The notes: generated from the letters alone by a model not told the origin. Shown: positions 1 to 8,657, counted from the first letter of the stretch. The stretch: DNA of 64,000 nucleotides from Pelolinea sp. (GCA_012797975.1 JAAZOD010000022.1:86797-150796), one strand, 5' to 3'. Program-made: numbers and translations.

Positions 1-897
1 GCGGGTTGGCTGCTCTTTCTTGAGTGTTTGATCCTGCTGAGAGGGGTCACATTCTTCCCTCTGCACATGGATATTCCGCAGAGCGATTTCCTGATCCTCT
101 TTCTTTTTTGTGAGATTCTCTTGTTCTTTTTGACTTATGTGTGGGTTAACCGTTCCAAGGACAAATGGGATTATTGGATGGCTTCTGCCTTTGCCTTGAT
201 ACTGGGAGTTTTTATTTCCATTTTGGGAGTGCGTCAGGAGATTTCTTATCTTGCTCTTCCGGTATTTTTCCTCTTGTTGAATGGCATGCTCCAAAATGGG
301 AAAAAGGAAATAGGGTCCATTTTGCTTATTCTTGAAAGCATTTTCTTGCTTGGCTTTTCCTTCTCTCCGTTTTATTCGCTCAATAAAGCATTGTTGGCTG
401 CACAAAGTACCTCCTGGATTCTCTACAGCGCATTTCTTTTTGAAGGTTTCTATTTTGCCGGTTTCGTGATCACGCAGAGAAGAATGGACGAGCGTTATCC
501 CCGGGGGAACATGAAGAAAGCGCTTTTAAACAACATTCCCTTGGGATGCTGCCTGGCGGGCTTGATTTTGATCATTGGAAAAGGATTCCTGCCCATGGAT
601 GGGATAAATCAGATAGAATGGATTACCTTCCTTCCTCTCATCCCTGTGATCATTGTCTGGCTGGCGTTCATTGGAAAAAGGCGCTCAAGCTCAGGAGGAT
701 CCGCAAAAAAAGAGTTTCTGAACGGTTCATCGTCGCGTTTCATTGAGAAAATCACGGATATCCTCCTGGGTGTTGGCGATGTCTTTCGCCAGATCTTTGA
801 AGCGATCAGCGCGGTGCTGGAAAGGGAGGGTGGTTTGATATGGGCGATCATCTTTCTGATCCTGCTGTTAACCTTGTTTAGAGGATTATCTTCATAA
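1..897 (+). CDS. Membrane protein, C-terminal part of a NuoL/antiporter-like subunit (5'-partial)
   Basis: The reading frame is open from the first base, so the true start lies upstream of the window; the first internal start-like codon is a TTG at 28. The visible part (about 298 residues) is highly hydrophobic with roughly seven to eight predicted membrane segments. A polar stretch near residues 225-240 is followed by an amphipathic helix and a last membrane helix, the kind of tail seen in NuoL/MnhA-type antiporter subunits of complex I and Mrp. It is followed after an overlap of one base by a second membrane gene and then a clear NuoN-like gene, so it most likely belongs to a complex-I-like or Mrp-like ion-pumping module. 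The family assignment is an inference from context and topology; no decisive motif is visible in the fragment. Confidence 0.6.
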   Translation, partial: AGWLLFLECLILLRGVTFFPLHMDIPQSDFLILFLFCEILLFFLTYVWVNRSKDKWDYWMASAFALILGVFISILGVRQEISYLALPVFFLLLNGMLQNGKKEIGSILLILESIFLLGFSFSPFYSLNKALLAAQSTSWILYSAFLFEGFYFAGFVITQRRMDERYPRGNMKKALLNNIPLGCCLAGLILIIGKGFLPMDGINQIEWITFLPLIPVIIVWLAFIGKRRSSSGGSAKKEFLNGSSSRFIEKITDILLGVGDVFRQIFEAISAVLEREGGLIWAIIFLILLLTLFRGLSS

Positions 898-1466
898 TGG
901 TCGATGTTCTGTTTTTGATCTTGATCGCTGTGATCATTCTTTCCATCACGACCCTGTTCATCACTGACTCGGCGCGCGTTGCTTTGGTCTTTCTGGGGAT
1001 TTTATATTTGTGCAGTTTTCTTTTGTTGATGCAGGTGTGGCCGCTGGGTTTGGCGGCTGTGCATTTGTTGACCGGATTGCTGACCGTTATTATCATCAAT
1101 TCTTTTTGCGCGTCATTGACCTGGAAGCCGAATACTCCGCGTATTGCATTGGATATCCTCATGGTCGTTTTTGTTGGGGTGATCTCATTTGCTTTTGCTC
1201 CCCAACTGACCGCTTACTTCACAGAATCCTCGCAAAACCTGATCATCGGCTTTTTCCTTTTGGCAATCGGTCTGTTGCAGGCAGGTACTGCGCAGGATGC
1301 ATTTCGTGTTCTCATCAGTTTGCTGATTTTATCTCTTGGATTCCAGATCATCTATGCTCCATTGGAGGGTTCGGCGCTGGTCACTACGTTGATTTCGTTG
1401 ATCCAGATCGTGTTGGCTTGGATCGGTTCGGGGATGGTTGCCAGGAACAAGGAGGAATTGCAGTGA
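897..1466 (+). CDS. Small polytopic membrane protein, possible NuoJ/NuoK-like subunit
   Basis: ATG start overlapping the preceding stop, 189 residues, about five to six membrane helices and very few charges. The C-terminal third (three helices around residues 115-180) has the size and layout of NuoK, and the N-terminal half the layout of NuoJ, so this may be a fused or divergent J/K-like subunit of the same membrane module. The membrane glutamate that is conserved in the second helix of NuoK is not evident, so proton-channel function by the usual route cannot be asserted. Tight overlap with both neighbours shows a single transcript. Exact identity is uncertain; an ordinary membrane protein of unknown function is the fallback. 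Confidence 0.6.
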   Translation: MVDVLFLILIAVIILSITTLFITDSARVALVFLGILYLCSFLLLMQVWPLGLAAVHLLTGLLTVIIINSFCASLTWKPNTPRIALDILMVVFVGVISFAFAPQLTAYFTESSQNLIIGFFLLAIGLLQAGTAQDAFRVLISLLILSLGFQIIYAPLEGSALVTTLISLIQIVLAWIGSGMVARNKEELQ

Positions 1467-2854
1467 ACCTTCCAATCCTCTATATCATCCTTCCGTCTTT
1501 CATCGCGGTCGCGTCATTGATCATCCGCAAAAAAGAACTTGTCTATCGTTTGCTGCTGATCGTTCTTACCTTTGCTTTGGGCGTTGGCGCGATTTTCCTT
1601 TCATTGCGTGCTGGAAATACTGGATCAACCCTTTCTGCAAACGAACAATTCATCGTGTTGGGTAGAAGCCTGAATGTCACCTATACCGATCTTCCATTGG
1701 TCGGAATGATCTATCTTGTCACTGCTGGCTGGCTTGTTGCCGCTTTCTTTTATTTTCCGCATGAATTTTTCCCGGCTTTTTGCGTGATTTATACAGCGTT
1801 TATCATTGCCTCCATTTCCATCGATCCGTTCCTGTATTCTGTCCTGATCATCTTTTTGGCAAATGCTATTTTTCTGCCCGTTCTTTCCAGCGGTTTCTAT
1901 GGCCATATCAACGGGCGCATGCGCTTTTTAACATTCCAGTTGCTTTCGGTGTTTCTGATCTTGCTGGCAGGCTGGATTCTGGCCGGGGGTGAGATCGCTC
2001 CGGTGGAAGAAGATCAGTTATTCATTTCTTTCATCCTTTTGGCCAGTGGAATTGCCTTGTGGTTGGGAGTATTTCCGTTTCATACCTGGATCCCTTTGTT
2101 AGCTGAGGAATCGTCTTTTTATCCATTGGGGTTCATGCTCACCTTGCTGCCAGTATCGGGAATTCTCATGCTGATGAAATTCCTGAACAACTTTGCCTGG
2201 TTGAGGGAATATTCCGCGTTTTTCCCGGCCATGCAGTACCTGGGTGCTGTCATGATCTTTTTGGGAGGGGTGGGTGCTTTCTTCCAAAAAACAACCGCAC
2301 GCATGGCGGCGTATGTTTTCATATCTGGAATTGGTATGCTGCTGTGCGGTGTCGGATTTATCCCCATCGTTTCAACCGACTTGGTGAGCGCATGGCTGAT
2401 CCCGATTATGGTTGGGTTTTGGTCGATTTCGCTTGGAATGCATGAACTGGTAGGTGCAGCAGCGGAGCAAAATATTGAATGCCTGTCTGGGAAATTTGCT
2501 GAGAAACCGCTGCATGCGCTGCTTTTGGTCGGCGGACTGTTCTCCGTGACAGGCTTCCCATTCACATCCGGTTTCGCTCCCAACCTTTTGCTCCTGCGCA
2601 CCGCCAGCAACTCAACACAGATCCTTTTATTTTTTATCGTTGGAGGGGAGATATTCTTGGCGATGACCTGTATCCGCGTGATATTGCGGCTTACCCTGCG
2701 TTCTGACAAAAAATTTGAGTTACCGGATAAAATAAGCGTAGATCGAATTCTGATTGTGTTCGCTATCCTTTTGAACACATTCCAGGGAATGTTTCCGTCT
2801 GTTTTGTGGAAGATGATCTCGAATGCCATGAGCAGGATATTCCCGCTGATCTAA
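1463..2854 (+). CDS. NuoN/NuoM-like proton-conducting membrane subunit
   Basis: GTG start overlapping the stop of the previous gene by four bases and preceded by GGAGGA at 1451-1456; 463 residues. The protein is a chain of about 12-14 membrane helices. The segment PFHTWIP followed shortly by LAEESS matches the signature loop of the NuoL/M/N antiporter family (normally FHxWLPDAHxxAP), and a later SGIGMLLCG segment matches the helix with the conserved SSIGH-like motif, here without the histidine. These show membership of the complex-I/Mrp/hydrogenase-4 superfamily. The changes at normally charged positions suggest a diverged subunit rather than canonical NADH dehydrogenase. It probably acts in a membrane ion pump with the two upstream genes. 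Confidence 0.75.
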   Translation: MNLPILYIILPSFIAVASLIIRKKELVYRLLLIVLTFALGVGAIFLSLRAGNTGSTLSANEQFIVLGRSLNVTYTDLPLVGMIYLVTAGWLVAAFFYFPHEFFPAFCVIYTAFIIASISIDPFLYSVLIIFLANAIFLPVLSSGFYGHINGRMRFLTFQLLSVFLILLAGWILAGGEIAPVEEDQLFISFILLASGIALWLGVFPFHTWIPLLAEESSFYPLGFMLTLLPVSGILMLMKFLNNFAWLREYSAFFPAMQYLGAVMIFLGGVGAFFQKTTARMAAYVFISGIGMLLCGVGFIPIVSTDLVSAWLIPIMVGFWSISLGMHELVGAAAEQNIECLSGKFAEKPLHALLLVGGLFSVTGFPFTSGFAPNLLLLRTASNSTQILLFFIVGGEIFLAMTCIRVILRLTLRSDKKFELPDKISVDRILIVFAILLNTFQGMFPSVLWKMISNAMSRIFPLI

Positions 2855-2874
2855 AAAGAAAAATTGGTGAAAAA

Positions 2875-4032
2875 ATGAATCTGGAAACGATAGTGAAGAG
2901 AATGGACGACCTTGAAGAGCGCATTCAAGGATATGAGAGCATGTTCAAATCTTTGGGAGAGAAGATCGCAGATCTTGATACGAAAGTCGCAAATTTGCCT
3001 GCCGAATACCGCGATGTCAAAGAAGATATCAGTCAGTTAAGAAAAGGAATTGAAAACACCAGCTATATTGATAAAGCCATAACCCAGGTGCGGAAAGATA
3101 CCAATGAGAAGTTCGTGAACCTTGAAAAAGAGACCAGGAAACAGCAGGATCAACAGGCGAAGCTTCAGCAAACCGATCTGCGCGCTCTCTCTGCCAGAAT
3201 TGAGCGCTTGGACGGAAAGGTACAATCCGAACTTGGTAAAAAGATCCAGCAGTACATTGATGAAGATTCCCATGTGCTGGCAACGGTGGAAAAGATTGAA
3301 CAGAGCGTGAATGCCAAGCTCAAAAGCGATGACGATATTCGCCGTAACGCTGAGATCCAAAAACGGGATGTGCAAAGTGTGACCAAACGGGTTGAAATTC
3401 TCGGAGATGACCTGGCCCAATTTCGAAAACAGCAAACCGAAATTGCCAGCAAATTCGCTATTTTGCTGGAAGGCACCAGGCAGATGGAGATCCAAATCGC
3501 AGAATTGAAAGGATCGGAAACTCAGCGCAAGATGAATCAAGCCGCCTTCATCGAACAGCAGGAAATTGCTCAAAAACAGCGGGAGATTCGTTTTGATGAG
3601 ATCCAACGCAAAACATCCGATGAAGTTCAACGTATTTCCCCCCTGTTGGATCGATTGTCGCAAAAAGAAAAGGAACTTACCCAGGCTGCCGGTAATCTGG
3701 ATGAAATGACCACCTCGTATGAACGCCGTTTGAAAGAGGTCACGGAACTCTATCAGTTGTTCGAAGCAAAATACCAAAAAGAATGGAGCGGCTTTAAAAC
3801 CGATGTAGAGAAGGGCTGGTCCAATTTTTCATTGATCAATGATGAAAAACAATCTGCCGTTGCTGCCCGGATGGATGACATGAAATCACGCATTTTCTTT
3901 TTGGAAGATCAAACCAATGACCTGCGCGAATTGCTCGGCCTCATGAGCAGTGAAATTCAAAAGGGCATGCTGAGTTTGATGAAAATGGCCAATAACTGGA
4001 AAGATGCCTTTGATAATCTGGAGGAAAAGTAG
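2875..4032 (+). CDS. Long coiled-coil protein of unknown function
   Basis: The reading frame extends upstream into the previous gene, but the ATG at 2875 (starting MNLETIVKRM) gives clean separation and is chosen; 385 residues. Almost the whole protein is charged, Lys/Glu/Gln-rich heptad sequence typical of an extended alpha-helical coiled coil, with no signal peptide, no membrane helix and no enzyme motif. It follows the complex-I-like subunits after 20 bases and precedes selB by 14 bases, so it is probably cotranscribed with both. I do not recognise a family. A cytoskeletal, tethering or SMC-accessory role would be guesswork. Confidence 0.75.
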   Translation: MNLETIVKRMDDLEERIQGYESMFKSLGEKIADLDTKVANLPAEYRDVKEDISQLRKGIENTSYIDKAITQVRKDTNEKFVNLEKETRKQQDQQAKLQQTDLRALSARIERLDGKVQSELGKKIQQYIDEDSHVLATVEKIEQSVNAKLKSDDDIRRNAEIQKRDVQSVTKRVEILGDDLAQFRKQQTEIASKFAILLEGTRQMEIQIAELKGSETQRKMNQAAFIEQQEIAQKQREIRFDEIQRKTSDEVQRISPLLDRLSQKEKELTQAAGNLDEMTTSYERRLKEVTELYQLFEAKYQKEWSGFKTDVEKGWSNFSLINDEKQSAVAARMDDMKSRIFFLEDQTNDLRELLGLMSSEIQKGMLSLMKMANNWKDAFDNLEEK

Positions 4033-4046
4033 CAATCGGCATTTCT

Positions 4047-5951
4047 ATGAAATATGTGATCGCAACAGCCGGCCATGTTGATCATGGAAAATCTGCGTTG
4101 GTTACGGCATTGACCGGGGTGGATCCTGATCGCCTTGCAGAAGAGCAGAAACGCCAAATGACCATTGACCTTGGCTTTGCTTGGTTCACCACACCTGCCG
4201 GTGACGAGGTTGGCATTGTCGATGTCCCGGGACATCGCGATTTCATCAGCAACATGCTGGCTGGGGTCGGCGGCATCGATGCGGTGCTGCTGGTGGTGGC
4301 TGCTGATGAAGGGGTGATGCCGCAGACGCGGGAACATATCACGATCCTCGACCTGCTGGAGATCAAAAACGGGTTGATCGTTGTCACCAAAACCGATCTT
4401 GTTCAGGATGCTGCCTGGTTGGAAATGATCGAAAAAGACATTCGTGATGCGGTCCATGGCACATTGCTTCAAGATTTCCCAATCGTGCATGTATCGTCCC
4501 CGACCAGAAAAGGCATCCCCGAGTTGGTCGACCATCTTCAGAGTATCCTTTCCAAGGTTGATCGGAAAGAGCAGAATGGAGAACCGCGGCTGGCAATCGA
4601 TAGGGTGTTTTCCATCAAAGGATTCGGTACGGTTGTTACCGGAACCCTGCAGGGCGGCGAGCTGGAGATAGGGGAGGAGGTACAGATTCTTCCGGCTGAT
4701 AAGAACGGCCGCATTCGCGGTATCGAAACCCATAAACAAAAACTGGAGAGGGCGGTACCGGGCAGTCGGGTGGCTTTGAATATCAGCGGCGTGGATGTGG
4801 GCGAGCTGGAACGCGGCAATGTGGTTGTGAAACCGGCTGCCGTAAGACCCACATTGCGAATAGATGCCCAGGTGCGCATCATTCCCTCGGCGAACACACC
4901 TTTGAGCCATAATGACCGGGTGAAACTCTACCACGGCACAAACGAGGTGCTTGCACGGGTGCGCACTCTGGGAAAGGATGCGATCCGGCCGGGCGAATCG
5001 GGAATGGTTCAATTGGAACTGGCAGCACCGTTGGTGGGTTGGAAAGGTGATCACTTCATTCTACGGCGGCCCTCGCCGCAAGAAACGATCGGAGGCGGGA
5101 CGATCATTAATCCGATTTCGCATCGGCGTTATAAACGCTATTCTGAAAAGACGATGCTCAATCTGGATGCCCAGCGCGCCGGCTCGGTGTGGGATGTCTT
5201 TCGGCTGCTCATGCAAGAAAGGCCCCTTATTTCCAAACCAGAGCTGGAACAAGCATTACAAAAAGAAGGGTTCGATTTTCAGAATGAACAGGGCGTTCTG
5301 CGGGCCCAACCGGATTTTGTTGAATTTTCCACTCTTTGTCCGCAAAAAGAGCTGGTTCGCTTCTTTACCACCCGGGAGGCGCTGGCAAAATTATCTTCCA
5401 TGATGGATGCCGAACTGTCTGTTGTGCATCAGAGTTCTTCCGAACTTCCCGGCGTTCCAGTTTCTGATTTTTGTAAAAAGCTGGGAGTGGAAAAATGCGT
5501 GCTGCAGGCACTGTTTGACCAGCAGCTCCTTTCTGAGAACCTGGGAATCAAACAGGAGTACCTTTACCGGAAAGATCGTGCCCTTCAGTTTTCTGAGAAA
5601 GACAGGCGCAAGATCGAACGGCTCGACATCATGATGGAACGGGCCTCTTTTGCCCCTCCGTCCCTGGAAATGATCAAGGAGATCACCGGGCATGAACTTC
5701 TGCAAACCCTGCTGTTCGCGGGAAAATTGATTCGGGTGGAAGATACCATCCTCATCCGCGATGTTGAATTCCAGCAAATGAAAGATCGATTGATGCGGTT
5801 TCTGGAGAAACATGACGAAATCACCCTGGCACAGTTCCGTGATCTGCTGAATACCAGTCGCAGATATGCGCTGGCGTTTTTGGAATATATGGATACTGCC
5901 GGAGTGACGGTAAGGGTGGGGGAATCTCGTAAAATGAAGACCTCAGGTTGA
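4047..5951 (+). CDS. selB: Selenocysteine-specific translation elongation factor SelB
   Basis: 634 residues, close to E. coli SelB (614). GTPase domain at the N terminus: GHVDHGKS (residues 9-16), the SelB-typical MTIDLGFAW switch region, DVPGH, and TKTD for guanine recognition. EF-Tu-like beta-barrel domains follow (KGFGTVVTGT and the later segment GWKGDHFILR, then GGGTIINP), and the C-terminal third is the series of winged helices that binds the SECIS RNA hairpin. SelB delivers selenocysteinyl-tRNA to in-frame UGA codons in the cytoplasm. Its presence implies that this genome makes selenoproteins, although selA, selC and selD are not in the window and no in-frame UGA candidate was seen here. 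Its stop codon overlaps the -35 box of the rplU promoter. Confidence 0.95.
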   Translation: MKYVIATAGHVDHGKSALVTALTGVDPDRLAEEQKRQMTIDLGFAWFTTPAGDEVGIVDVPGHRDFISNMLAGVGGIDAVLLVVAADEGVMPQTREHITILDLLEIKNGLIVVTKTDLVQDAAWLEMIEKDIRDAVHGTLLQDFPIVHVSSPTRKGIPELVDHLQSILSKVDRKEQNGEPRLAIDRVFSIKGFGTVVTGTLQGGELEIGEEVQILPADKNGRIRGIETHKQKLERAVPGSRVALNISGVDVGELERGNVVVKPAAVRPTLRIDAQVRIIPSANTPLSHNDRVKLYHGTNEVLARVRTLGKDAIRPGESGMVQLELAAPLVGWKGDHFILRRPSPQETIGGGTIINPISHRRYKRYSEKTMLNLDAQRAGSVWDVFRLLMQERPLISKPELEQALQKEGFDFQNEQGVLRAQPDFVEFSTLCPQKELVRFFTTREALAKLSSMMDAELSVVHQSSSELPGVPVSDFCKKLGVEKCVLQALFDQQLLSENLGIKQEYLYRKDRALQFSEKDRRKIERLDIMMERASFAPPSLEMIKEITGHELLQTLLFAGKLIRVEDTILIRDVEFQQMKDRLMRFLEKHDEITLAQFRDLLNTSRRYALAFLEYMDTAGVTVRVGESRKMKTSG

Positions 5952-5976
5952 CAGCAGGGAAAAGGGACTGTATAAT
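5948..5976 (+). promoter_or_regulatory. Consensus sigma-70-type promoter for rplU-rpmA-rpmE
   Basis: Perfect TTGACA at 5948-5953 and perfect TATAAT at 5971-5976 with a 17-base spacer, the ideal bacterial housekeeping promoter. The -35 box overlaps the selB stop codon. Position and strength fit a ribosomal protein operon. Confidence 0.8.
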
Positions 5977-5982
5977 TCAGCA

Positions 5983-6096
5983 GCTTGCCCCGGATAGAAG
6001 GAAACTGGGGTAAATTCATGTATCCCCAACTTCCCCGCGATTGGGCGTGAGCAGCGCGCAAGGCACGGCGAAGTGAAGGTTGAGGAGCGTAATACA
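5983..6096 (+). promoter_or_regulatory. Untranslated leader of rplU, possible L21-type autoregulatory RNA
   Basis: About 115 bases lie between the expected transcription start and the rplU start. The leader contains a short hairpin (TGGGG pairing with CCCCA, near 6008-6029) and GC-rich stretches that can pair with each other (CCCC near 5988 with GGGG near 6010). Leaders in front of rplU that respond to L21 are known in other bacteria; similarity here is not demonstrated, so this is an inference from position and local pairing. The rplU ribosome site GAGGAG is at 6082-6087. Confidence 0.35.
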
Positions 6097-6609
6097 ATGT
6101 TCTATGCTATTTTTGAAAGTGGTGGGAAGCAATTTAAAGCGGTTGAAGGCAGTTATGTTGAAGTAGACCACTTGCCCACCGAAGAAGGTAAGAAAGTTTC
6201 TTTCGATAAGGTTCTTCTCCTGGTAAACGACAAAGAAACGCAAGTTGGCACCCCTTACATCAAGGGCGCATCGGTTGACGCAACCGTTGTTACCCATTTC
6301 AAGGGGAAAAAGGTGTTCATTTTCAACTACCGTCCGAAAAAACGCTATCGCGTGAAGACGGGTCATCGCCAGCAATACACACGCTTGATGGTGAATTCCA
6401 TCGCTTTCATGGGTAAGCAGGCGAAAACAGTGGAAGAAAAACCTGTTGCAAAGGTTGAAAAGACCGCTGTGAAAGCTGAAAAACCGGCAGCCAAGCCGGC
6501 GGAGAAAAAGACCACTGCTGCAAAACCGGCAGCAACCAAGAAAACAACAGCTTCGACTGCAAAGACTGGTACAAAAGCCACTGCAGCGGCCAAAGCTGAG
6601 AAGAAGTAA
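6097..6609 (+). CDS. rplU: Ribosomal protein L21 with lysine/alanine-rich C-terminal tail
   Basis: ATG at 6097 preceded by GAGGAG; 170 residues. Residues 1-105 are a complete L21: FYAIFESGGKQFK start, KVLLLVND, the basic loop KKRYRVKTGHRQQYT that binds 23S rRNA. Residues about 108-170 are a low-complexity tail of K, A, P, T and E (repeats of KPAAK, AEK, TTA). Ordinary L21 is about 103 residues, so the tail is an extension that would lie on the surface of the large subunit, probably disordered and rRNA- or membrane-interacting. First gene of a three-gene ribosomal operon with rpmA 22 bases downstream. Confidence 0.96.
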   Translation: MFYAIFESGGKQFKAVEGSYVEVDHLPTEEGKKVSFDKVLLLVNDKETQVGTPYIKGASVDATVVTHFKGKKVFIFNYRPKKRYRVKTGHRQQYTRLMVNSIAFMGKQAKTVEEKPVAKVEKTAVKAEKPAAKPAEKKTTAAKPAATKKTTASTAKTGTKATAAAKAEKK

Positions 6610-6631
6610 AGAAGCAGGAAGGAAGTGAAAA

Positions 6632-6889
6632 ATGGCTCATAAAAAAGGTGGCGGCTCAACTCGCAATGGTCGCGATAGCAATCCTAAACGCCTGGGCGTG
6701 AAACATTTCGCCGGTGAACAGGTTATTTCTGGGAATATCCTTGTTCGACAGCGCGGAACCAGGATCAAACCGGGTGATAATGTTGGCTTGGGAAAAGATT
6801 ACACGATTTTTTCCAAGATCGATGGGGTGGTCGTGTTCGATCAGCTTCCCGACGGTCAGAAAAAAGTGAGCGTATATCCCAACGAATGA
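6632..6889 (+). CDS. rpmA: Ribosomal protein L27
   Basis: 85 residues beginning [20 protein letters not shown], the diagnostic N terminus of bacterial L27 that reaches the peptidyl-transferase centre; the core [16 protein letters not shown] is intact. The start is fixed by GGAAGTG upstream at 6618. There is no Firmicutes-type cleavable N-terminal extension. Second gene of the rplU operon, cotranscribed with rplU and rpmE as in many bacteria. Confidence 0.97.
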   Translation: MAHKKGGGSTRNGRDSNPKRLGVKHFAGEQVISGNILVRQRGTRIKPGDNVGLGKDYTIFSKIDGVVVFDQLPDGQKKVSVYPNE

Positions 6890-6921
6890 TCGTTGGATGA
6901 TTGAAATGGAATGAGAAAAAA

Positions 6922-7398
6922 ATGAAAAAAGATATTCATCCAAAGTGGTATCCTGAAGCAACCGTTACTTGCGCTTGCGGTAATACCTGGAAGACCGGTT
7001 CGACAAGACCTGAGCTTCGTACCGAAGTCTGTTCGAAGTGCCATCCTTTCTTCACCGGTGAACAGGCACGTTTGATTGACATTGAAGGTCAGGTTGACAG
7101 ATTCTACAAGAAACTGCAAGCTCGCCAGGAGTATATTGAAGACAAAGAACAGAAAGCAGCGGAGAAAGTCTCTCCTGCTCGTCCCATTGCAGATCTTGAG
7201 ATCGGAAAACGGGCTACCGATGCGCTGAGCGAAGCGGGCATTAAAACCGTTGGCGATTTGCTGGCGAAAATGGAAGCCGGCGAAGCCCCCATCCTGGAGA
7301 TCCCCGGTGTGGGTCGCAAAACGCTGATCGACATCAAGAAGAAATTACGCCAGCTCGGCTATTCCATTCCCGAAGCGGCCGAAGAGATCAAGGTCTAG
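6922..7398 (+). CDS. rpmE: Ribosomal protein L31 fused to a helix-hairpin-helix (RpoA-CTD-like) domain
   Basis: The ATG at 6922 gives the usual L31 start MKKDIHPKW; 158 residues, about double the normal 66-80. Residues 1-68 are zinc-type L31 with Cys17, Cys19, Cys37 and Cys40 as the ligands (CxC and CxxC), and the typical HPFFTG segment. A charged helical linker covers roughly 70-92. Residues about 93-152 hold [19 protein letters not shown], then [16 protein letters not shown], which is the order and spacing of the RNA polymerase alpha C-terminal domain (two helix-hairpin-helix elements with the GRKSL-like motif). The extra domain could bind DNA or rRNA. The fusion is read directly from one uninterrupted frame; its role is unknown. 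Confidence 0.9.
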   Translation: MKKDIHPKWYPEATVTCACGNTWKTGSTRPELRTEVCSKCHPFFTGEQARLIDIEGQVDRFYKKLQARQEYIEDKEQKAAEKVSPARPIADLEIGKRATDALSEAGIKTVGDLLAKMEAGEAPILEIPGVGRKTLIDIKKKLRQLGYSIPEAAEEIKV

Positions 7399-7410
7399 TT
7401 TCGATTAGAA

Positions 7411-7446
7411 AAAAGGAGCAGGTGTTGTTGCATCTGCTCCTTTTTT
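7411..7446 (+). terminator. Intrinsic terminator of the rplU-rpmA-rpmE operon
   Basis: GGAGCAGGTG (7415-7424) pairs with CATCTGCTCC (7431-7440) around a six-base loop, preceded by A4-A6 and followed by TTTTTT. It starts 13 bases after the rpmE stop. Confidence 0.9.
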
Positions 7447-7486
7447 GATTTAAAGGCAGTATGTCGGTAGAGTCATTGTAAAATCG

Positions 7487-7492
7487 TATAAT
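7487..7492 (+). promoter_or_regulatory. Probable -10 box of the tdk operon promoter
   Basis: Perfect TATAAT 25 bases before the chosen tdk start, after a strong terminator, so a promoter is expected here. No good -35 hexamer is found at 16-18 bases upstream, hence low confidence. Confidence 0.35.
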
Positions 7493-7516
7493 AGAAAAAA
7501 CTTGATGAGGTGTTGT

Positions 7517-8089
7517 ATGGATCATGATTCTGGTTGGTTGGAAGTGGTTTGTGGATCGATGTTTAGTGGGAAAACGGAAGAAATGATCAGACGTATCCGT
7601 CGCGCAGTGATCGCAAAACAGAAGGTTCAGGTCTTTAAACCCAAGATCGATAACCGTTACGATGCGCAAAAAGTGACTTCCCATGCCGGTTTGGATTTTG
7701 AAGCGATCCCTATTTCAACATCCGCAGAATTATGGCAGAACCTTAAGGGCGATACGACCGTGGTGGGAATCGATGAAACACAGTTCCTCGATGATGCGAT
7801 CGTGGACGTGATTGAAGAAATGGTGCAGCGTGGTATCCGCGTTATTGCCACCGGGTTGGATATGGATTTTCGCGGCGAACCTTTTGGTTGCATGCCCGTC
7901 CTTATGGCAAAAGCGGAAAAGGTTGATAAGGTCCAGGCGATTTGTATGATCTGTGGAGAACCAGCCACCCGTACTCAACGGCTGGTGGATGGGAAACCCG
8001 CTCATTACGATGATCCCATTGTGATCGTGGGCGCAGCGGAAATGTATGAAGCGCGCTGCCGCAAACACCATATCGTTCCCAGAGGGTAA
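7517..8089 (+). CDS. tdk: Thymidine kinase
   Basis: Start taken at the ATG at 7517 because GAGGT lies six bases upstream; earlier in-frame starts (7502, 7505) lack such spacing. 190 residues, normal for type II thymidine kinase. P-loop GSMFSGKT at residues 13-20, lid/activation IDETQF for the catalytic acid region, and a zinc-binding CMICG...C-RKHH pair near the C terminus. It phosphorylates thymidine with ATP in pyrimidine salvage. It overlaps no gene but is spaced four bases from hpt, forming a nucleotide-salvage operon. Confidence 0.95.
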   Translation: MDHDSGWLEVVCGSMFSGKTEEMIRRIRRAVIAKQKVQVFKPKIDNRYDAQKVTSHAGLDFEAIPISTSAELWQNLKGDTTVVGIDETQFLDDAIVDVIEEMVQRGIRVIATGLDMDFRGEPFGCMPVLMAKAEKVDKVQAICMICGEPATRTQRLVDGKPAHYDDPIVIVGAAEMYEARCRKHHIVPRG

Positions 8090-8093
8090 CACG

Positions 8094-8657
8094 ATGATCC
8101 ATTACGAACAGTATCTCAAGGAAAAATTGATCCCTGAAGATGCGCTGCAAAAACGGATCGCAGAGTTGGGAGCTGAGATCAGCCGCGATTATGCCGATTC
8201 CACCAATCTGCTCTTGATCTGCATCTTGCGTGGGGGAGTGATGTTCTTGACCGATCTCATGCGCCATATCACGGTGCCGCACGCCATTGACTTCATGGCA
8301 GTGTCCTCGTATGGGGCAGGGAACAGGGAATCGCAGGGTGCGGTCTATATCAAAATGGACCTGATGACCGATATCGGTGGCAGGGATGTTCTTATCGTGG
8401 AAGATATTGTCGATAGCGGCTACACCCTTTCCTCTGTCTTGCAGTTGTTGTCGACCAGAAAACCTGCCAGCATCAATATTTGTACCTTGCTGGATAAGGA
8501 AGAGCGCCGCAAAGTGGAAGTGCCCATCAAGTATACGGGCTTTGTCATTCCAAACAAATTCGTATTTGGCTATGGTCTCGATCTCGATGAACTGTTCCGC
8601 AATCTTCCCTTCATCGGGGTGGTGGATCTGGATAAATATGATGTACAAAAACCATGA
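8094..8657 (+). CDS. hpt: Hypoxanthine/guanine phosphoribosyltransferase
   Basis: The ATG at 8094 follows AGAGGG; 187 residues. The PRPP-binding signature VLIVEDIVDSGYTL (about residues 98-111) is complete, as are CILRGGVMF (the PPi loop) and the catalytic VSSYG loop. The C-terminal purine-recognition segment with GYGLDLDELFRNLPFIG is typical of HPRT. It converts hypoxanthine or guanine plus PRPP to IMP or GMP. The stop codon overlaps the next start (ATGA), so it is translationally coupled to the CCA-adding enzyme gene. Confidence 0.94.
   Translation: MIHYEQYLKEKLIPEDALQKRIAELGAEISRDYADSTNLLLICILRGGVMFLTDLMRHITVPHAIDFMAVSSYGAGNRESQGAVYIKMDLMTDIGGRDVLIVEDIVDSGYTLSSVLQLLSTRKPASINICTLLDKEERRKVEVPIKYTGFVIPNKFVFGYGLDLDELFRNLPFIGVVDLDKYDVQKP

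Noticed and set aside
3957-5054. Minus-strand frame of 365 residues within selB
   Set aside because: Antisense to selB, His/Gln-rich composition typical of shadows; no family likeness.
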